A stretch of 64,000 bases of DNA, from contig JAGYJZ010000003.1 in the NCBI GenBank assembly GCA_018401875.1, positions 62,001-126,000 on the forward strand, in the 5' to 3' direction. Below the pieces are notes generated by a model that made no database searches, was not told where the DNA came from, and saw only the letters and a list, made by a program, of their open reading frames with translations. The translations under genes were made by a program, and so were the position numbers. This document shows, piece by piece, positions 56,021 to 64,000 of the stretch; position 1 is the first letter of the stretch, and each line of letters opens with the position of its first letter. The stretch is from Salibacteraceae bacterium. Lineage in GTDB: Bacteria; Bacteroidota; Bacteroidia; Flavobacteriales_G; Salibacteraceae.

Positions 56021-58825
56021 TTAAGGTGCTAAGGGCTGGTCTTCGCCCTCTCGAAGAAGGTGAAGTGTGCCTTTTAATTCACGCGTCTCGATGCCGGTGA
56101 GGCGAATTTCGTTGACTTGACACACGTAAAAGTAAACTCCTGAAGGAAGGTCTTTTCCTGATCGCTGCTCGGTTCCATCCCAATTAATGGCGGGGTCTTG
56201 GGTTGAAAAAACTTCTACGCCCCAGCGGTTGTAAATGATCAAATCAATGCTCTCAACAAATTTGTAAGGAAATGGGATAAAAAAGTCGTTGATGTTATCG
56301 TTGCCTGGAGTAAAAATATTAGGCAGCTCATACAATGGGCAATTATCAACACACAACGCTTGGTCCATTGCACTCTCATTGTTGAAGCTATCAACAGCTA
56401 TCAACGCGTAGCAACCCGCAATCGAGCCTTCGCTTTCCTTAATAAAGCTGGTTTGATTTGGGTCTGAGATTTCTTCCAATAATTCAAGCGGTTGACCTAA
56501 AAATGGAGCGAAATAAACCCTATAACCGATCACATCGTCTGTATCCTCGCAGTTTTCATTTGGATTAGACCAAGAGATGGACGTTTGCTCCAAGTCGCAA
56601 TCGCCCTCGATCAATAAATCTGGCGGGTTGCAAGGAGGCTCATTATCAATTGGAATGCCTGTGTGAATTTGCGATTTGTTCATTAAAACTCCGTCTAAGT
56701 CAGCCGCTGTATACTCACCGATAGATTTTACAAAATACCTGTATTCATATGTGTTTGCCAATCGTTGATCGATGTATGAGGTCGTGGAAACCGTGTCTAA
56801 CGCAAAGAAACGATCAAGAGAATCGGGTTGGTTTGAGAACCGATATACGACATATTCAGAATTCTTCCAGGGCACATCTACGCTCCAATTTAGTGTTAAC
56901 GTATTGTCACTGGGTTCAGAAGTTAGGTAAATCGAAGCCGCTGAAACTGATTTCCCGATCGATACTTTTTCTGCACCGCTCAGCATTTCGATGGAATAGT
57001 AATATTGCTTTTCGAGCGTATTAAGCCCCTGATCTTCAAACACAGTGTCAAGCGTAAACGGATCGTTTGATTCTTGACTGAGATAAACCTCTTCGTAGAT
57101 TCCATTTTTACTTTCTGACCTTGAAAGCTTGTATTGGTATGGCGGGCCAAAAACATCAAGTTTCATCTCAATGGGCTTAAACCATGCGATGCTATCACTG
57201 CCATTTTGGGCATCGGTGCTATTCACCGACACCATATTAATAATCGGTACGTCTCGAATTAATTTTCCGCAGACTTCTTCTGATGGATAACTTTCTGACC
57301 CATCGCCAAACGTAGTTACGATCATGTAGCAATACCGCTGGCCGTGAATCAATCCTTTCCCGCCATTGTTATCAATGAATGATGTTTCATTGATGTTTTT
57401 CAATTGACCGATACCTTCATAACCCAATTCACTAGGAACTCCTGTGATGCATTCTGCCGCTGTGTATCCCAAGCTATCGTTGTATCTGTAAATATCATAA
57501 CCTGTGGCATGTTCGCATTGAGCGCGTGTCCATGAAACAGCCAGAGAGGTGCCTGTTGGTTCGACTGAAGTAATGGTTACTGCCGGTGATTTTACCTCCA
57601 TTTCAAGGGTTTTAAAAAACACCAGATCTGACGAAAGACCGCGGTCTTCCTTCACTTTAAAGTAGACCCAATAAGGCGCTTGCCTGACATGAACGCAGGA
57701 GGTTTGCCATCTGAAGGTAAAGTTTACAGGTGGATTGCCAGCCGAACTATCAGCGGGCGTTAATGTGCCGCCATTGCCTTCGTCTAAAGGAAATCCAACA
57801 GCTGATAGGCTGATTTTGTCTCCATCTATGTCGTCAGCAACTACTGATCGTAAAAGCACATTGCCTGCCGTAATGCATGCGCGGTCATCAAGTATAATCG
57901 TTGGAGGATTGTTTGGTGGGCAGTTTCCAATGTCTATTTGCATGTCTCTCATGATGGAGCCGACTTTAAATACTACTCCACTGTTTGGATTCTTTCTGTA
58001 TTCCTCTATTAAAATGGCAACGTTATATTCACCTGCAGTTTGTGGTGAGATCCAAGACATAGTGCCTGTATTTGGATCTATGGTCATCACATTATCAAGT
58101 CCAGCTTCGATGGCATCTGGAAACTGATATCCTGAAATTTGTTGGCCGCTGAATGAACGGCTTTGAACAATTGAATATACTAAGCTATCGCCATCAACGT
58201 CTACTGCCCCTGGATTGTGGTAAAACGGCACTCCAACACAGCCATTATCAATCGGTGGGTTTTGAAGAATGGGCGCTCTGTTTCCACCTGTCGTAATATC
58301 AATAGTAAGAAAGCTTTCGAGGTAAAAAGGCACATTGTCAGAGTTTGGAATGTTGAGAACTCCACCATTTCTCATCGGGTCTTCCATGCTCAGTTTGTAA
58401 GTGCCTGCGCCTGGATATTCGTGCGTTGTGGTATAAACGTTGTATTTCGTTTGATTCGCAATGATTTCACCGATGCCAACTCCGGGGTCGCAGCCTTGAG
58501 TTAACGGGCCATTTACCCTGCTCACTACAGCGCTTGAATTGTCACCAAAAAAAAGCTCCAACTCACAGCGGTCAGCTGCATCGCTTTGGCCGCCTGTTTT
58601 AGTATATGTGATGATTGAAATTTCGTAGAGGAAGGGATTGGTAGAATTGACGCGTGAGTATATAATTTCCCCAGCTCGATTATGCGTAGCAAAGGCTGCC
58701 GAGCCGATGAGCGTTAAAAGCAACAAAATGAAAATGTAAAGGCCTTTCGTTTTCACAAATGTCAAGACGTTAAAATCATGCGTTTCGTTGCAATAGCTAT
58801 TCATACCTTTGATCACCGAATTCAA
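56021..58825 (-). CDS. gliding-motility-associated C-terminal domain protein (T9SS client, FN3-containing)
   Basis: N-terminal signal; FN3-like repeats; C-terminus 'LPNIFTPGNDNINDFFIPFPYKFVESIDLIIYNRWGVEVFSTQDPAINWDG'. Confidence 0.93.
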   Translation of the reverse strand: MNSVIKGMNSYCNETHDFNVLTFVKTKGLYIFILLLLTLIGSAAFATHNRAGEIIYSRVNSTNPFLYEISIITYTKTGGQSDAADRCELELFFGDNSSAVVSRVNGPLTQGCDPGVGIGEIIANQTKYNVYTTTHEYPGAGTYKLSMEDPMRNGGVLNIPNSDNVPFYLESFLTIDITTGGNRAPILQNPPIDNGCVGVPFYHNPGAVDVDGDSLVYSIVQSRSFSGQQISGYQFPDAIEAGLDNVMTIDPNTGTMSWISPQTAGEYNVAILIEEYRKNPNSGVVFKVGSIMRDMQIDIGNCPPNNPPTIILDDRACITAGNVLLRSVVADDIDGDKISLSAVGFPLDEGNGGTLTPADSSAGNPPVNFTFRWQTSCVHVRQAPYWVYFKVKEDRGLSSDLVFFKTLEMEVKSPAVTITSVEPTGTSLAVSWTRAQCEHATGYDIYRYNDSLGYTAAECITGVPSELGYEGIGQLKNINETSFIDNNGGKGLIHGQRYCYMIVTTFGDGSESYPSEEVCGKLIRDVPIINMVSVNSTDAQNGSDSIAWFKPIEMKLDVFGPPYQYKLSRSESKNGIYEEVYLSQESNDPFTLDTVFEDQGLNTLEKQYYYSIEMLSGAEKVSIGKSVSAASIYLTSEPSDNTLTLNWSVDVPWKNSEYVVYRFSNQPDSLDRFFALDTVSTTSYIDQRLANTYEYRYFVKSIGEYTAADLDGVLMNKSQIHTGIPIDNEPPCNPPDLLIEGDCDLEQTSISWSNPNENCEDTDDVIGYRVYFAPFLGQPLELLEEISDPNQTSFIKESEGSIAGCYALIAVDSFNNESAMDQALCVDNCPLYELPNIFTPGNDNINDFFIPFPYKFVESIDLIIYNRWGVEVFSTQDPAINWDGTEQRSGKDLPSGVYFYVCQVNEIRLTGIETRELKGTLHLLREGEDQPLAP

Positions 58826-58887
58826 AGTAAGACATTTTGAAACAACAAATGTTGATAGATTAGGAATACGGTTTAATAATTTAACGA

Positions 58888-59931
58888 ATGAGTAAGCACA
58901 AGAAGCTTAAGGTTGGAATAACGTGTGGAGATATCAACGGCATTGGGATCGAGATAATTCTTAAGGCGCTTTCCGATTCGCGCGTTTACGAGCACTGCAC
59001 TCCGATCATTTATGCATCTTCAGACCTTATTAAGCAACAGAAGCACGAACTAAAGTTGGAAGGGTTTCATTTTCATGTGATTGAAAGCGCTGAAAAGGCA
59101 GATGCTACCAAGGTAAATGTGTTAAATGTGTGGAGTGAAAAGGTGGAAATAGAATTCGGTCAATCCACTGCTAAAGGAGGTGAGTATGCATTCAAATCAT
59201 TGAAAGCCGCTGTTGAAGACATTGCCTCTACCAAGATTGATGTGTTGGTTACTGCACCGATCAACAAGAAAAATATTCAGTCTGAAGAATTCAATTTCCC
59301 AGGCCACACTGAATTTTTAGCAGCGTATGCCAACGAAGAAAATCCATTGATGATCCTTGTGCACAACAACCTTCGAGTAGCAGTGGCCACGGGGCATATT
59401 GCGGTTGAGGACATTAAATCACATATTTCAAAAGACCTTATCGTTTCAAAACTCAGCGTTTTTGCAAAATCGTTGACGCAAGATTTTGGAATACACCGCC
59501 CAAAGATTGCGGTATTAGGATTGAATCCACACAACGGTGATGAAGGACTAATGGGCGACCAAGAGTCAAAAATTATAGTTCCCGCGATTGAAAAGGCAAA
59601 AGATGAGGGCGCTCTTGTGTTTGGCCCATTTGCCGCTGATGGGTTTTTTGGGTCGCCACATCGGAATAATTTTGACGGAGTATTAGCGATGTATCACGAT
59701 CAAGGCTTGGCGCCTTTTAAGGCGTTGGCATTTGAAGAAGGAGTGAATTTTACAGCAGGACTCCCCATCGTGAGAACTTCCCCAGACCACGGTGTAGCCT
59801 ATGATATCGCTGGCCAAGGCATTGCTTCTGAGGTGTCTTTCAGACAGGCCATTTTAGCCGCTTGCGACATCGCCAATGAACGGAGACACTACCGAGAAAT
59901 TTCGTCAAATCCATTGCCCATTTCGAAATAA
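58888..59931 (+). CDS. pdxA: 4-hydroxythreonine-4-phosphate dehydrogenase
   Basis: 'KVGITCGDINGIGIEIILKAL', 'GHTEFLA', 'LNPHNGDEGLMGDQE', 'AMYHDQGLAPFKAL'. Confidence 0.97.
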   Translation: MSKHKKLKVGITCGDINGIGIEIILKALSDSRVYEHCTPIIYASSDLIKQQKHELKLEGFHFHVIESAEKADATKVNVLNVWSEKVEIEFGQSTAKGGEYAFKSLKAAVEDIASTKIDVLVTAPINKKNIQSEEFNFPGHTEFLAAYANEENPLMILVHNNLRVAVATGHIAVEDIKSHISKDLIVSKLSVFAKSLTQDFGIHRPKIAVLGLNPHNGDEGLMGDQESKIIVPAIEKAKDEGALVFGPFAADGFFGSPHRNNFDGVLAMYHDQGLAPFKALAFEEGVNFTAGLPIVRTSPDHGVAYDIAGQGIASEVSFRQAILAACDIANERRHYREISSNPLPISK

Positions 59932-60003
59932 AATTCAAATTAATAATACTCGCTTGTTTTTCAAGCGATTCATTACATTTGCAACCCTTTTTTAGATAGC
60001 TCT

Positions 60004-60477
60004 TTGAAACCAAAATATTCATACGAACTCAATTTTGTAAGTCTAGCACTAGGCAAGCACGAATTCAACTACAAGGTTGATTCATCGCTTTTCGAAGCGC
60101 AAGATGTAAGCGAATTTGAAGATGTTAATTGCTCTGTTATTGTTTACTTAGAGAAACAGGAACGGCTGATGAAGCTCGATTTTGAAATCGATGGATTTGT
60201 AAAAACACTTTGTGATCGCTGTGGCGAAAGCCTTCAAATAATGGTGAGTACAGAAAATAATTTGGTCGTTAGATTTGCAGAAGAATCAGATTTCACTGAT
60301 GACGAAGTAGTTTTTTTAAGCGAAACTGCGTCAGTGATAGATCTAGGTCAGTTCATTTATGAATACGTTATGGTAGGCTTGCCCACCAGAAGGGTTCATG
60401 AGGAAGGAAAATGCGATCCAGCTGTGCTGCAGTACTTAGAAGAAGTATCTGAAAAAGAAGAAGACGCAGATAATTAG
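60004..60477 (+). CDS. DUF177 (YceD-like) protein, TTG start
   Basis: '[25 protein letters not shown]', position immediately before rpmF. Confidence 0.9.
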   Translation: MKPKYSYELNFVSLALGKHEFNYKVDSSLFEAQDVSEFEDVNCSVIVYLEKQERLMKLDFEIDGFVKTLCDRCGESLQIMVSTENNLVVRFAEESDFTDDEVVFLSETASVIDLGQFIYEYVMVGLPTRRVHEEGKCDPAVLQYLEEVSEKEEDADN

Positions 60478-60529
60478 TTGGACCCGTGATGGGAAGCACT
60501 CAAAAAATTTAAAAACTAAAGCTTGTAAA

Positions 60530-60721
60530 ATGGCACATCCTAAACGAAAAATCTCGAAAACGAGAAGAGACAAGAGAAGAACTCACTACAAAGCTGAGTT
60601 ACCAACAATCGCGACTTGTCCGACTACTGGTCAGCCTCACTTGTTTCACAGAGCTCATTGGTATGAAGGAAAACTTTACTACAAAGGTAGAGTGGTGATG
60701 GAGAAAGAATCAATGGCTTAA
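60530..60721 (+). CDS. rpmF: 50S ribosomal protein L32
   Basis: '[56 protein letters not shown]'. Confidence 0.98.
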   Translation: MAHPKRKISKTRRDKRRTHYKAELPTIATCPTTGQPHLFHRAHWYEGKLYYKGRVVMEKESMA

Positions 60722-60727
60722 CATCAG

Positions 60728-61672
60728 ATGGCCAAGAAGGTAGGCCTTGATGTTTTAGGCGGAGATTTCGCCCCTGACGCGAATGTTCTTGGTGCAATTG
60801 CAGCCCAAGAAGATCTTGGCGAAAGGGCTTCTATTGTCCTATATGGAGATGGCTCAGTCATTGAATCTATTTTATTGGCCAACGGCAAATCAAAAGACTC
60901 CTTTGAGATCGTTCACACCACCGAAAATATTTCGATGAGTGAGCACCCTGCTAAAGCGTTTCTAAAAAAACCGAATTCTTCGATTGGATTAGGATTCAAA
61001 GCGTTGCAAGACGACACAATTCAAGCGTTTTCAAGTACGGGCAACACGGGTGCTATGCTCGTGGCGGCCATGTACACCATCCGCACAATACCGGGCGTCA
61101 TCAGACCTTGTATTACAACAGCACTGCCTGTGTTGGAAGGCGGGATGAGCGTTTTGCTCGATGTTGGAATTAATTCTGACTGCAAAGCGGACGTACTCTA
61201 CCAATTTGGTGTGTTAGGAAGCATTCTTGCCGAACAGGTTTATAACATCGAACAACCAAAAGTTGGTTTGATTAATATCGGTGAAGAAGAAGAAAAAGGC
61301 AACATGCTTACCCAAGCCGCCCACCAACTGATGAAAGACTCACAAGAGTATAATTTCATTGGAAATATAGAAGGTCGCGATCTTTTTAGCGGAAAGGCTG
61401 ATGTTGTAGTTTGCGATGGTTTCACGGGTAATGTCATACTGAAGCAAGCAGAAGCGTTGTACACGCTGATCCGAAAGAGAGGCATCAAAGACGAGTACTT
61501 TGAACGTTTCAATTATGAAATTTACGGTGGCACCCCGGTTCTTGGTGTCAATGGAAATGTTATCATTGGGCATGGTATTTCAAACGCGAATGCCGTTAAG
61601 AATATGATTAAACTTTCAGTGGATACTGCTGAGGCAAATTTGGCAGATCGCATTAGAAAGGTCTTTAAGTAG
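60728..61672 (+). CDS. plsX: phosphate acyltransferase
   Basis: 'KVGLDVLGGDFAPDANVLGAIAA', 'AFSSTGNTGAMLVAA', 'VCDGFTGNVILK'. Confidence 0.97.
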   Translation: MAKKVGLDVLGGDFAPDANVLGAIAAQEDLGERASIVLYGDGSVIESILLANGKSKDSFEIVHTTENISMSEHPAKAFLKKPNSSIGLGFKALQDDTIQAFSSTGNTGAMLVAAMYTIRTIPGVIRPCITTALPVLEGGMSVLLDVGINSDCKADVLYQFGVLGSILAEQVYNIEQPKVGLINIGEEEEKGNMLTQAAHQLMKDSQEYNFIGNIEGRDLFSGKADVVVCDGFTGNVILKQAEALYTLIRKRGIKDEYFERFNYEIYGGTPVLGVNGNVIIGHGISNANAVKNMIKLSVDTAEANLADRIRKVFK

Positions 61673-61678
61673 AAACCT

Positions 61679-62677
61679 ATGGCAAAAATTAACGCTGCTA
61701 TCACTGCGGTTGCATCGTATGTTCCTGATTATGTTTTAACCAATAAGGAACTTGAAAAATTAGTGGACACCAATGACGAGTGGATCACCTCTCGAACAGG
61801 AATTAAAGAACGAAGAATACTCAAAGGCGAAGATCAAGGCGTGACCGAAATGGCCAAAGTTGCCGTTCAAAGATTGCTCGAAAAGAGGGGTATCGGTCCC
61901 GAGGAAATCGACTTGGTTATCTTTTGCACCGTCACCCCCGATAAAGTTTTTCCCGCATCCGCGAATATCGTAAGCCGAAAAGTTGGGATGAATAACGCAT
62001 TTGGTTTTGACCTCAATGCCGCGTGTTCGGGGTTCATCTATGGACTCATTACAGGATCAAAATTTGTGGAGAGCGGCACCCATAAAAAGGTGGTGGTCAT
62101 TGGAGCAGATAAAATGTCCTCTATTCTAGATTACACTGACCGCGCCACGTGCATTATTTTCGGTGATGGAGCAGGTGTGGTTTTGCTCGAAGCAGATGAA
62201 AACGGCAATGGAATTCAGGACTCTATTTTAAAGAGTGATGGCAGTGGCGAGGAATTCTTACACCAAAAAGCCGGAGGATCAGAGCGACCTGCTACGCATG
62301 GCACGGTGGATAGAAAAGAACACTTCGTATACCAAGAAGGGAAAACGGTGTTCAAATTTGCTGTTTCAAATATGGCTGATGTGAGTTATCAAATCATGCA
62401 ACGAAATAATTTAACAGCCAATGAAATCGCCTGGCTCGTTCCACATCAAGCTAACTTGCGTATCATTGATGCCACGGCACACAGAATGGGTGTCGGAAAA
62501 GAAAAAGTAATGATCAATATTGACCGTTATGGAAATACAACAAATGGCACTATACCTTTATGCCTTTCTGACTGGGAAAGCCAGCTTCACAAAGGTGACA
62601 ACATAATTCTTTCAGCATTTGGAGGAGGATTTACCTGGGGGTCAGTTTACCTCAAATGGGCGTATGATCCTTCTTAA
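61679..62677 (+). CDS. fabH: 3-oxoacyl-ACP synthase III
   Basis: 'ITAVASYVPDYVLTNKELEKLVDTNDEWITSRTGIKERR', 'FDLNAACSGFIYGL', 'WLVPHQANLRIIDAT'. Confidence 0.98.
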   Translation: MAKINAAITAVASYVPDYVLTNKELEKLVDTNDEWITSRTGIKERRILKGEDQGVTEMAKVAVQRLLEKRGIGPEEIDLVIFCTVTPDKVFPASANIVSRKVGMNNAFGFDLNAACSGFIYGLITGSKFVESGTHKKVVVIGADKMSSILDYTDRATCIIFGDGAGVVLLEADENGNGIQDSILKSDGSGEEFLHQKAGGSERPATHGTVDRKEHFVYQEGKTVFKFAVSNMADVSYQIMQRNNLTANEIAWLVPHQANLRIIDATAHRMGVGKEKVMINIDRYGNTTNGTIPLCLSDWESQLHKGDNIILSAFGGGFTWGSVYLKWAYDPS

Positions 62678-62732
62678 TATTGCCGATCATTCATATTAAA
62701 TTACTTTAGTATCCCCTTATAAAATAAACCAT

Positions 62733-63230
62733 ATGGATATTAGTCAAATACAATCGTTAATCAAGTTCGTATCTAAATCAGGTGTGAACGAAGTAGAACT
62801 TGAGACCAAAGATTTCAAGATCAATATCAAAACCAATAAAGCCGGAGATGCAACCACTCAAATGATGGCTGTGCCTCAGCAGAATTACGCTCCACAGCAA
62901 GCTCCAGCTGCGCCAGTGGCAGCGCCTGCGCCAGCGCCTTCTGCAGATGGTGGTAGCCAAAACAACGAATCGAAAAGCGATGACAATAAGTATGTAACTG
63001 TGAAGTCTCCAATGATTGGTACTTTTTATCGTTCTGCTAATCCTGAATCAGATTCTTTTGTGAATGTTGGTGATGATATCAGTGCAGGAAAGGTAATTTG
63101 CATCATTGAGGCTATGAAACTTTTCAATGAAATAGAAGCAGAAATTTCTGGTAAGATTGTGAAAGTGTTGGCAGATGATGCTACACCCGTTGAATACGAT
63201 CAACCACTATTCCTTGTTGATCCTTCATAA
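62733..63230 (+). CDS. accB: biotin carboxyl carrier protein of acetyl-CoA carboxylase
   Basis: 'KSPMIGTFYRSANPESDSFVNVGDDISAGKVICIIEAMKLFNEIEAEISG' with biotinylation EAMK. Confidence 0.98.
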   Translation: MDISQIQSLIKFVSKSGVNEVELETKDFKINIKTNKAGDATTQMMAVPQQNYAPQQAPAAPVAAPAPAPSADGGSQNNESKSDDNKYVTVKSPMIGTFYRSANPESDSFVNVGDDISAGKVICIIEAMKLFNEIEAEISGKIVKVLADDATPVEYDQPLFLVDPS

Positions 63231-63263
63231 GACAACGCCAGGAGATATTTAAAATCAAATCAT

Positions 63264-64000
63264 ATGTTCAACAAAATACTAATCGCAAATCGCGGTGAGA
63301 TAGCATTGCGTATTATCCGCACTTGCCGAGAGATGGGAATTAAAACCGTGGCGGTCTATTCGAAAGCCGATGCAGATAGTTTGCATGTGCGCTTTGCCGA
63401 TGAGGCGGTTTGTATTGGCCCAGCAGTCAGTAGCGAATCTTACCTAAAAATCCCGAATATTATTGCCGCTGCTGAAATCACAAACTCTGATGCCATCCAT
63501 CCGGGTTATGGTTTCCTCTCAGAAAACGCCAAATTCTCTAAAATTTGCCAGGAAAACGGCATCAAGTTTATAGGGGCTTTGCCTGAGCAGATCGAAGGAA
63601 TGGGCGACAAGTCGAGCGCAAAGAAAACCATGATTGACGCAGGGGTTCCAACAATTCCAGGTTCTGCAGGTCTTTTGAAATCACAGGAAGACGCCCTTAA
63701 AGTGGCCAAACAAATTGGCTATCCGGTGATCATGAAGGCTACTGCAGGAGGTGGCGGAAAAGGCATGCGCATGTGCACCAATGATGAAGAGGTTACTACA
63801 GCTTGGGGTTCGGCCCGAAAAGAAGCACTCGCAGCTTTTGGAAATGACGGCATGTACATGGAGAAATTCATCGTGGAGCCTCGTCACATAGAAATTCAAA
63901 TTGCAGGCGATCAACAAGGTAAAGTTTGCCATTTATCTGAACGTGATTGTTCGGTGCAGCGAAGGCATCAAAAACTGGTAGAAGAAACACCTTCTCCATT
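63264..64000 (+). CDS. accC: acetyl-CoA carboxylase biotin carboxylase subunit, truncated by window end
   Basis: Translation read by eye from 63264: [52 protein letters not shown]... Confidence 0.97.
   Translation, partial: MFNKILIANRGEIALRIIRTCREMGIKTVAVYSKADADSLHVRFADEAVCIGPAVSSESYLKIPNIIAAAEITNSDAIHPGYGFLSENAKFSKICQENGIKFIGALPEQIEGMGDKSSAKKTMIDAGVPTIPGSAGLLKSQEDALKVAKQIGYPVIMKATAGGGGKGMRMCTNDEEVTTAWGSARKEALAAFGNDGMYMEKFIVEPRHIEIQIAGDQQGKVCHLSERDCSVQRRHQKLVEETPSP

Noticed and set aside
53549-64000. lepA, ribE, pdxA, DUF177-rpmF-plsX-fabH-accB-accC region as unusual
   Set aside because: Conserved housekeeping genes in a well-known fatty acid/phospholipid synthesis order; nothing unexplained seen.

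Overview
This 64 kb window looks like a Bacteroidota (flavobacterial/Cryomorphaceae-like) chromosome. The evidence is T9SS sorting domains, a PorP/SprF next to a giant SprB-type adhesin, and a TAnnTTTG-like promoter element. Most of it is ordinary core genome: dnaG, mscL, mscS, pheT, gpmI, lepA, ribE, pdxA, DUF177-rpmF-plsX-fabH-accB-accC, tRNA-fMet and tRNA-Gln. The accessory parts are: (1) a probable beta-glucan cluster (MFS transporter, GH16, GH30, and an 1151-aa glycoside-phosphorylase-like protein, perhaps GH149), about 8.5-16.3 kb; (2) an initiator tRNA followed by tandem partial tRNA-derived repeats with a GIY-YIG nuclease gene inside them, 22.1-22.9 kb; (3) a probable defence-like island at about 26.4-33.9 kb; (4) a 4540-aa SprB-like adhesin containing a C-type-lectin-like domain. 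The island is the best candidate for an undescribed system. It encodes a WYL regulator, a chimeric Clp/HSP100-type AAA+ ATPase fused to an FtsH-like M41 zinc protease domain, a small protein, a GIY-YIG-like protein, another small protein, a DUF2779 nuclease-like protein and an N-terminally reduced DnaB-like helicase. Two predicted operons in it share a 27-bp upstream motif (22/27 identical) at exactly the same distance from their start codons. The left edge of the island is a breakpoint joining the 3' end of a YgjP-like (DUF45) metallopeptidase gene to a 5'-truncated T9SS-client gene. All calls come from reading the sequence; no database search was run.
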